From contig JBNGDB010000015.1 of NCBI GenBank assembly GCA_049975245.1, positions 1-57,299 of the forward strand: DNA of 57,299 nucleotides, read 5' to 3'. The stretch comes from UBA117 sp049975245. Lineage in GTDB: Archaea > Methanobacteriota > Methanobacteria > Methanobacteriales > Methanobacteriaceae. A program made the position numbers and the translations under genes. Below the pieces are notes generated by a model. That model saw nothing but the letters and a program-made list of their open reading frames with translations. It did not search any database and was not told the origin of the DNA. How positions within the stretch are numbered: position 1 is the stretch's first letter; the number at the start of each line of letters is the position of its first letter. Shown one piece after another: positions 53,814 to 57,299 of the stretch.

Positions 53814-54950
53814 TTATCTGGTAATTATCTTTATATTGTTAGGTTTTTTAACTACATCACTCATTCTAACTGCTACAATATGTTTAACTCCTTTTTCGTG
53901 TGCCATGTCAATTAGGCGCTGGCTAACTACTCCGTCAAACACAACTGCATAAGTACTATTGTTTACAGTCTTGAGTTCATCATAAAGATTTTCAACTTTT
54001 ACTTCTTTAAGGATATTTAAAGCGTCATCAAGTATTTCTGCATTACCAGAACCTTCCAGTTCACTTAAAATATTTTTAAGGACTTTAATTTTATCTTCAC
54101 CTTTAGGCTCGACTTTAATACCCATATCATGATACATTTGCTCTATTGGAATTTTATCTCTTAAAGCTACCATTATATCATCTTTAGCTAGATCTTCAAC
54201 TTCTTTACCTTTCGGTGCCCGGGTGACGTAGTCTATTTCTCCTACTTGCAATAGTTCTTTTAGTATTAATTCTCCGCCGCGATCTCCATCCACAAAAGCA
54301 GTCACTGTTTTGTTTTTGGTTAGTTCTGCAACAGTTTTAGGCACACTAACACCTTCTACTGCAATAGCATTTTTAACTCCGTGTTTTAATAAATTTAAAA
54401 CATCTGCACGCCCTTCAACAACCAGAATAGCATCGGAAGTATGAACATTTGGTCCGGCTGGTAGTTTTTCTTGACCGAATTCTGTTATTTCATGTATCCT
54501 CATAGCTTCCTTAACTTCTTCGATCATTTTAATACTCTCTGGAGTTACTTCTTCCATCATTCCAGAGTATATTTCTTTTGCTCTATTTACTACGGTTTTT
54601 CGTTTAACCGCTCTAACATCTTCTACTTTGGAGATTTGTATGTATGCTTCACAAGGCCCCACTCGATTTATTGTCTCTAATGAAGCGGCCAAAATAGCTG
54701 TTTCAACTCTATCTAGACTGGATGGTATGACAATTTCTCCTTTAGATCTACCACCTCTAGAAGTAATATTAACTTTTATTCGGCCTATCCGGCCAGTTTT
54801 TTGAAGTTCTCTTAGATCAAGATCATTACTTAAGAGACCTTCGGTTTGTCCAAAAATAGCTCCGACTACATCGGGTTTTTCAACAATTCCATTAGCATTA
54901 ATTTGAGCGTGAATGAGATATTTAGTTGTACTTATTTCTTCTTTTCCCAT
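53814..54950 (-). CDS. dnaG: Archaeal DnaG primase-like protein
   Basis: A 378-residue protein with the N-terminal basic region of archaeal DnaG, a Toprim domain in the middle (DAILVVEGRADVLNLLKHGVKN, TVTAFVDGDRGGELILKEL) and a C-terminal extension. Archaeal DnaG joins the exosome as a poly(A)-binding subunit and may make primers. The start ATG follows GGGAGGCTTAAC. No Csl4 or Rrp genes are in the window. Length is normal. Confidence 0.96.
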   Translation of the reverse strand: MGKEEISTTKYLIHAQINANGIVEKPDVVGAIFGQTEGLLSNDLDLRELQKTGRIGRIKVNITSRGGRSKGEIVIPSSLDRVETAILAASLETINRVGPCEAYIQISKVEDVRAVKRKTVVNRAKEIYSGMMEEVTPESIKMIEEVKEAMRIHEITEFGQEKLPAGPNVHTSDAILVVEGRADVLNLLKHGVKNAIAVEGVSVPKTVAELTKNKTVTAFVDGDRGGELILKELLQVGEIDYVTRAPKGKEVEDLAKDDIMVALRDKIPIEQMYHDMGIKVEPKGEDKIKVLKNILSELEGSGNAEILDDALNILKEVKVENLYDELKTVNNSTYAVVFDGVVSQRLIDMAHEKGVKHIVAVRMSDVVKKPNNIKIITR

Positions 54951-55057
54951 GTTAAGCCTCCCTTTTTATTGGTAAATACTTGGTTATTTGTAGATACTAT
55001 AGAAGTAATATATCCTATGTTCAATTGCTCCTAAGAGCGTATTTTATAGTATTTTGA

Positions 55058-55474
55058 TTATACACAGCAACCGTAGGGATATACTTCGAGTTCAAGTTGA
55101 TTAATATGTTTTGGAAGACTTTGAATATCTTTAATGTATCTTCGAATCATTCCCATAATTTTACGCCTTATTTTAAGGTCAGGATGGGAACCTAAACTTT
55201 GAATATCTTTAGATAATTTTTTTGCAAGTTGATTACCTTTTTTGTCAAAATCTGTTAATATAACAACTTTAGAAGAGTGTTTAGTAGCAATTTCTGCAAT
55301 TTCAAATAATTTAAGCCCTGAACCAGAAACTTTAATGAAATTACCATTAATTCCTAGTTCTTTTAGTGCTTGTTCATCTTTTTTACCTTCAATTAAAATT
55401 GGTATTCCTTCTTCTACGCAGAATTTGAGTTCTTCTAGTTCTTCTTCAATGCGTAATAATCTTCTAAAACTCAT
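55058..55474 (-). CDS. Toprim domain protein (UPF0292-like)
   Basis: A 138-residue protein dominated by a Toprim domain: IPILIEGKKDEQALKELG (with the catalytic Glu) and KVVILTDFDKKGNQLAKKL (DxD motif). Such small archaeal Toprim proteins may act on nucleic acids as nucleases or in 5S rRNA maturation-like steps. It ends in YGCCV. It lies directly upstream of dnaG on the same strand, about 107 bases away, pairing two Toprim proteins. Confidence 0.85.
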   Translation of the reverse strand: MSFRRLLRIEEELEELKFCVEEGIPILIEGKKDEQALKELGINGNFIKVSGSGLKLFEIAEIATKHSSKVVILTDFDKKGNQLAKKLSKDIQSLGSHPDLKIRRKIMGMIRRYIKDIQSLPKHINQLELEVYPYGCCV

Positions 55475-56239
55475 GATAAGCCCGTTATAACTGTAATAGT
55501 ATCTACGATCATATAATAATCCATCTTAGCCTGATAATTTAAGTAAAATTTTACTACTTATATCCCTAAATATCATACTAAGATAGTGTTATATAATTAC
55601 ACTTTATAATATGCAATTCAACATATAAAAAATAGTATCATTCAAATCTCAAATTTCAGTTTTTTTAATATATAACTCTAAGTGAATTTAATAGATTAAA
55701 TCCTTTTTTTTATTATAAGACATTATACATATTTATATTACTATAATAAAAATATATAATAGTATGTATTTAATTTTACATTATTTAAAAAAGTTATATA
55801 GTTAACAACATTAAAATAATTATTAATCTAAAAATATAATAATTAAAAATTCGTAATAATAATTTTATAATTATATTATAACCATAATCATATTTTTATA
55901 TATTCAGTGTCCCCCTTAACTTAAAGGGGGTTATAAAATTAATTTGATGGGGGACACTTGTGTCTGAAACTAAGGGGGTGAAAGTTCAGACTTGCGTAAT
56001 TTTAAAATCTTCACATAAATACTTATTTATTATCTGTATGTTCCAAAATTATTATTAGTATAAATTAAATTTCATGAAAATTTTTTTAAAATACCCATAC
56101 CTATGGATATTTAATAAGGTTTAATCTCCACAGTCACTTAAGTTAATTTCTCCAATTTGATCATCCAATAATATTTAAGAAATAATTTAATAATGTAAAG
56201 ACAAATAGATTATTACTAAATTTTTCGGAGGAAATGAAA
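55475..56239. other. Long AT-rich intergenic region with a folded island
   Basis: This 765-base gap is the longest in the window without a gene. It is extremely AT-rich except for the G/C-rich island at 55906-55992. TATA-like stretches occur at about 55740-55790 and 55868-55882, the latter about 25-30 bases before the island. No supported open frame was seen. Confidence 0.55.
55906..55992 (+). ncRNA. Putative structured RNA or RNA switch
   Basis: Ten bases at 55906-55915 (AGTGTCCCCC) pair perfectly with 55949-55958. A second stem pairs 55962-55971 with 55983-55991 (nine pairs and one bulged A). The only C5 tract (55911-55915) can also pair with GGGGG at 55926-55930 (local hairpin CCCCCTT/AAGGGGG) or at 55974-55978 in the second loop. 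A TATA-like element lies about 25-30 bases upstream. Strand is inferred. It may be a stand-alone small RNA or a leader switch, although the next gene starts 248 bases later. It does not resemble an RNA family I know. Confidence 0.5.
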
Positions 56240-56530
56240 GTGGCAAAAGGCCTAATTAGAATCGTTTTAGATATATTAAAACCACATGAACCTACTATAC
56301 CTTATTTTGCTAAATTTATTAGTGAAATAGATAATGTAGATGGTGTCAACGTTACTTTAATGGAAATTGATAAAGAAACTGAAAATATTAAAGTAACAAT
56401 TCAGGGAAATGATTTAAATTATGATGAAATTACTGAGGCCATAGAACAGTATGGTGGTTCCATTCACAGTGTAGACGAGGTTGTAGCTGGAAAAAAATTA
56501 GTCGAAGAAGTTACAACACCTCAGGACTGA
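56240..56530 (+). CDS. DUF211 family protein
   Basis: A protein of about 96 residues with a ferredoxin-like alpha/beta fold, typical of the DUF211 family: MAKGLIRIVLDILKPHEPTI at the start, then VDGVNVTLMEIDKETENIKVTIQG and IEQYGGSIHSVDEVVAGKK. GTG at 56240 is chosen because GGAGG at 56227-56231 lies eight bases before it; the ATG at 56234 is too close. A metal-binding role has been proposed for relatives. It ends three or six bases before the next gene. Confidence 0.85.
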   Translation: MAKGLIRIVLDILKPHEPTIPYFAKFISEIDNVDGVNVTLMEIDKETENIKVTIQGNDLNYDEITEAIEQYGGSIHSVDEVVAGKKLVEEVTTPQD

Positions 56531-56536
56531 TTATTG

Positions 56537-57199
56537 ATGAATAAAAATAATAGAATATCTCCAGAAAAATTATTAAAAAGATTCACTACAAAAAGATTTA
56601 ATATCAACTCTTTGCATCTTATTTCTACCCCTCAGATTTCTGATGCAATGAAAAAGTTAAATCTGGAAAATCACTCCCTTAAATGGATAAAACCTCGTAC
56701 AGATAATAAACTTTATGGCAGTGCTATTACTGTTAAGACTGATTCTTCAGATTGGGGAACTGTAGTAAAAGCCATAGAGATGGCAGATAAAGGTCAAGTA
56801 ATTGTAATATATGCAGAAAATGATGATCAAGCTTTATGGGGTGAATTAACTTCTAAAATGGCTCAAATAAAAGGTATAGCAGGTACAGTTGTATTGGGAG
56901 CTTCACGTGATCTTTCTGCCATAAAATCTTTAAATTATCCTCTTTTTTCACTTAGAATTGTTCCAAATGCAGGCGAACCTTTAAATGAAGGAGAAATTAA
57001 TGTTACCATTACATTTGAGGGCATTACTATAGAACCCGGAGATATAATTATTGGTGATGACTGCGGAGTCTTAGTTATACCTAAATCAAAATTTGATGAT
57101 GTAATGAAACAAACTTTTATTATTAAAAATACTGAAAAAGAAATTTTAAATAAAATAGAAAAAGGTTATTCTCTCTTTGACATATTAGGCTTGTCCTGA
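56537..57199 (+). CDS. RraA-like / HMG-aldolase fold protein
   Basis: About 220 residues with the RraA fold. Marks are TPQISDAM near the N-terminus, GKGQVIV-like ADKGQVIVIYAE, the VVLGASRDLSAI active-site loop with Arg-Asp, and GDIIIGDDCGVLVIP. Family members include oxaloacetate decarboxylase/aldolase-like enzymes and RNase E regulators, which archaea do not need, so a small-molecule lyase or aldolase activity is more likely. It starts within six bases of the DUF211 stop, so the two are probably an operon. TTG at 56534 is an alternative start. Confidence 0.8.
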   Translation: MNKNNRISPEKLLKRFTTKRFNINSLHLISTPQISDAMKKLNLENHSLKWIKPRTDNKLYGSAITVKTDSSDWGTVVKAIEMADKGQVIVIYAENDDQALWGELTSKMAQIKGIAGTVVLGASRDLSAIKSLNYPLFSLRIVPNAGEPLNEGEINVTITFEGITIEPGDIIIGDDCGVLVIPKSKFDDVMKQTFIIKNTEKEILNKIEKGYSLFDILGLS

Positions 57200-57246
57200 T
57201 ATAATTTAAATTATAAAATAGAATTATTTAAATAATCCATGATTCT

Positions 57247-57299
57247 GACACTGTCAAAAACTTGGTGGTTTTTAATTTTGCGTTTTTGATAAACAATTT
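57247..57299 (+). mobile_element. Probable IS terminus running off the right edge
   Basis: From 57247 the sequence reads GACACTGTCAAAAACTTGG and continues off the window. Positions 57249-57270 match the reverse complement of 30-51 exactly, and the sequences differ afterwards, as left and right ends of one IS type would. Transposase and target duplication are outside the window. Confidence 0.5.

Noticed and set aside
55475..56239. CRISPR leader or array in the long AT-rich gap
   Set aside because: No regularly spaced direct repeat is present, and no cas gene lies nearby.

Overview
The window is about 57 kb of an AT-rich methanogen chromosome, most likely a Methanobacterium-like member of the Methanobacteriales. 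The main support is a complete A1A0 ATP synthase operon in the order H-I-K-E-C-F-A-B-D, an archaeal DnaG, TiaS, an archaeal XerA, Thg1, aspartate dehydrogenase, TATA-type promoters and T-rich terminators. Most of it reads as chromosomal core. No rRNA, CRISPR array or phage genes are seen. One 22-bp sequence occurs in inverted orientation at the two extreme ends (30-51 and 57249-57270) and looks like insertion-sequence termini pointing outward, so the window probably ends where two IS copies begin.

Layout. 0.1-3.7 kb: a giant receiver-PAS-coiled-coil-ATPase sensor. 4-8.2 kb: a PRC-barrel protein with aspartate dehydrogenase, Thg1, a JAMM protein and SerA. 8.2-13 kb: a GT20 trehalose-phosphate synthase, an unknown protein, and a divergent pair of an HTH regulator and TiaS. 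13.1-17.2 kb: a four-gene cluster (MmgE/PrpD, a U32-like barrel, a class I fumarase alpha-type protein, a short citrate synthase/citryl-CoA lyase-like protein), the best candidate for an undescribed pathway. 17.4-26.5 kb: the ATP synthase operon with a trailing small gene. 26.6-30.7 kb: small conserved and hypothetical proteins, MntP, UPF0216, an ATP-grasp enzyme and tRNA-Gln(TTG). 31-38.5 kb: an ArsR regulator, bacterial-type LonA, a response regulator, a membrane histidine kinase, an orphan and a double-HTH protein. 38.9-46.6 kb: a winged-helix/CDF/winged-helix fusion, an EamA transporter, a two-domain glycosyltransferase, DUF1284, BioY and a phospholipase D-type protein. 46.7-51 kb: an ABC exporter pair and a photolyase-YbgA-TspO group. 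51-57 kb: XerA, a LonB-like ATPase without protease domain, DnaG, a Toprim protein, a putative structured RNA, DUF211 and an RraA-like protein.

Several genes fit together. The three-gene TspO-YbgA-photolyase run resembles the ybgA-phr pairing of bacteria and suggests a light or DNA-damage response module. BioY sits behind a dyad that matches the BirA biotin operator, which suggests biotin-controlled uptake. ahaC/ahaF and ahaF/ahaA overlap by four bases, and ahaA/ahaB overlap or nearly touch, consistent with translational coupling.

Two patterns stand out. Four genes (positions 142, 8274, 47334 complement, 49447 complement) have homologous N-terminal sequence that begins after a run of five or six G residues but lacks any ATG, GTG or TTG at the right place; ATT, ATA or CTG seem to be used. 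At 55906-55992, in a very AT-rich 765-bp gap, there is a compact G/C-rich element in which one C5 tract can pair with any of three G5 tracts, so it may be a small RNA or a switch. All functional calls rest on reading protein motifs and were not checked by database search.
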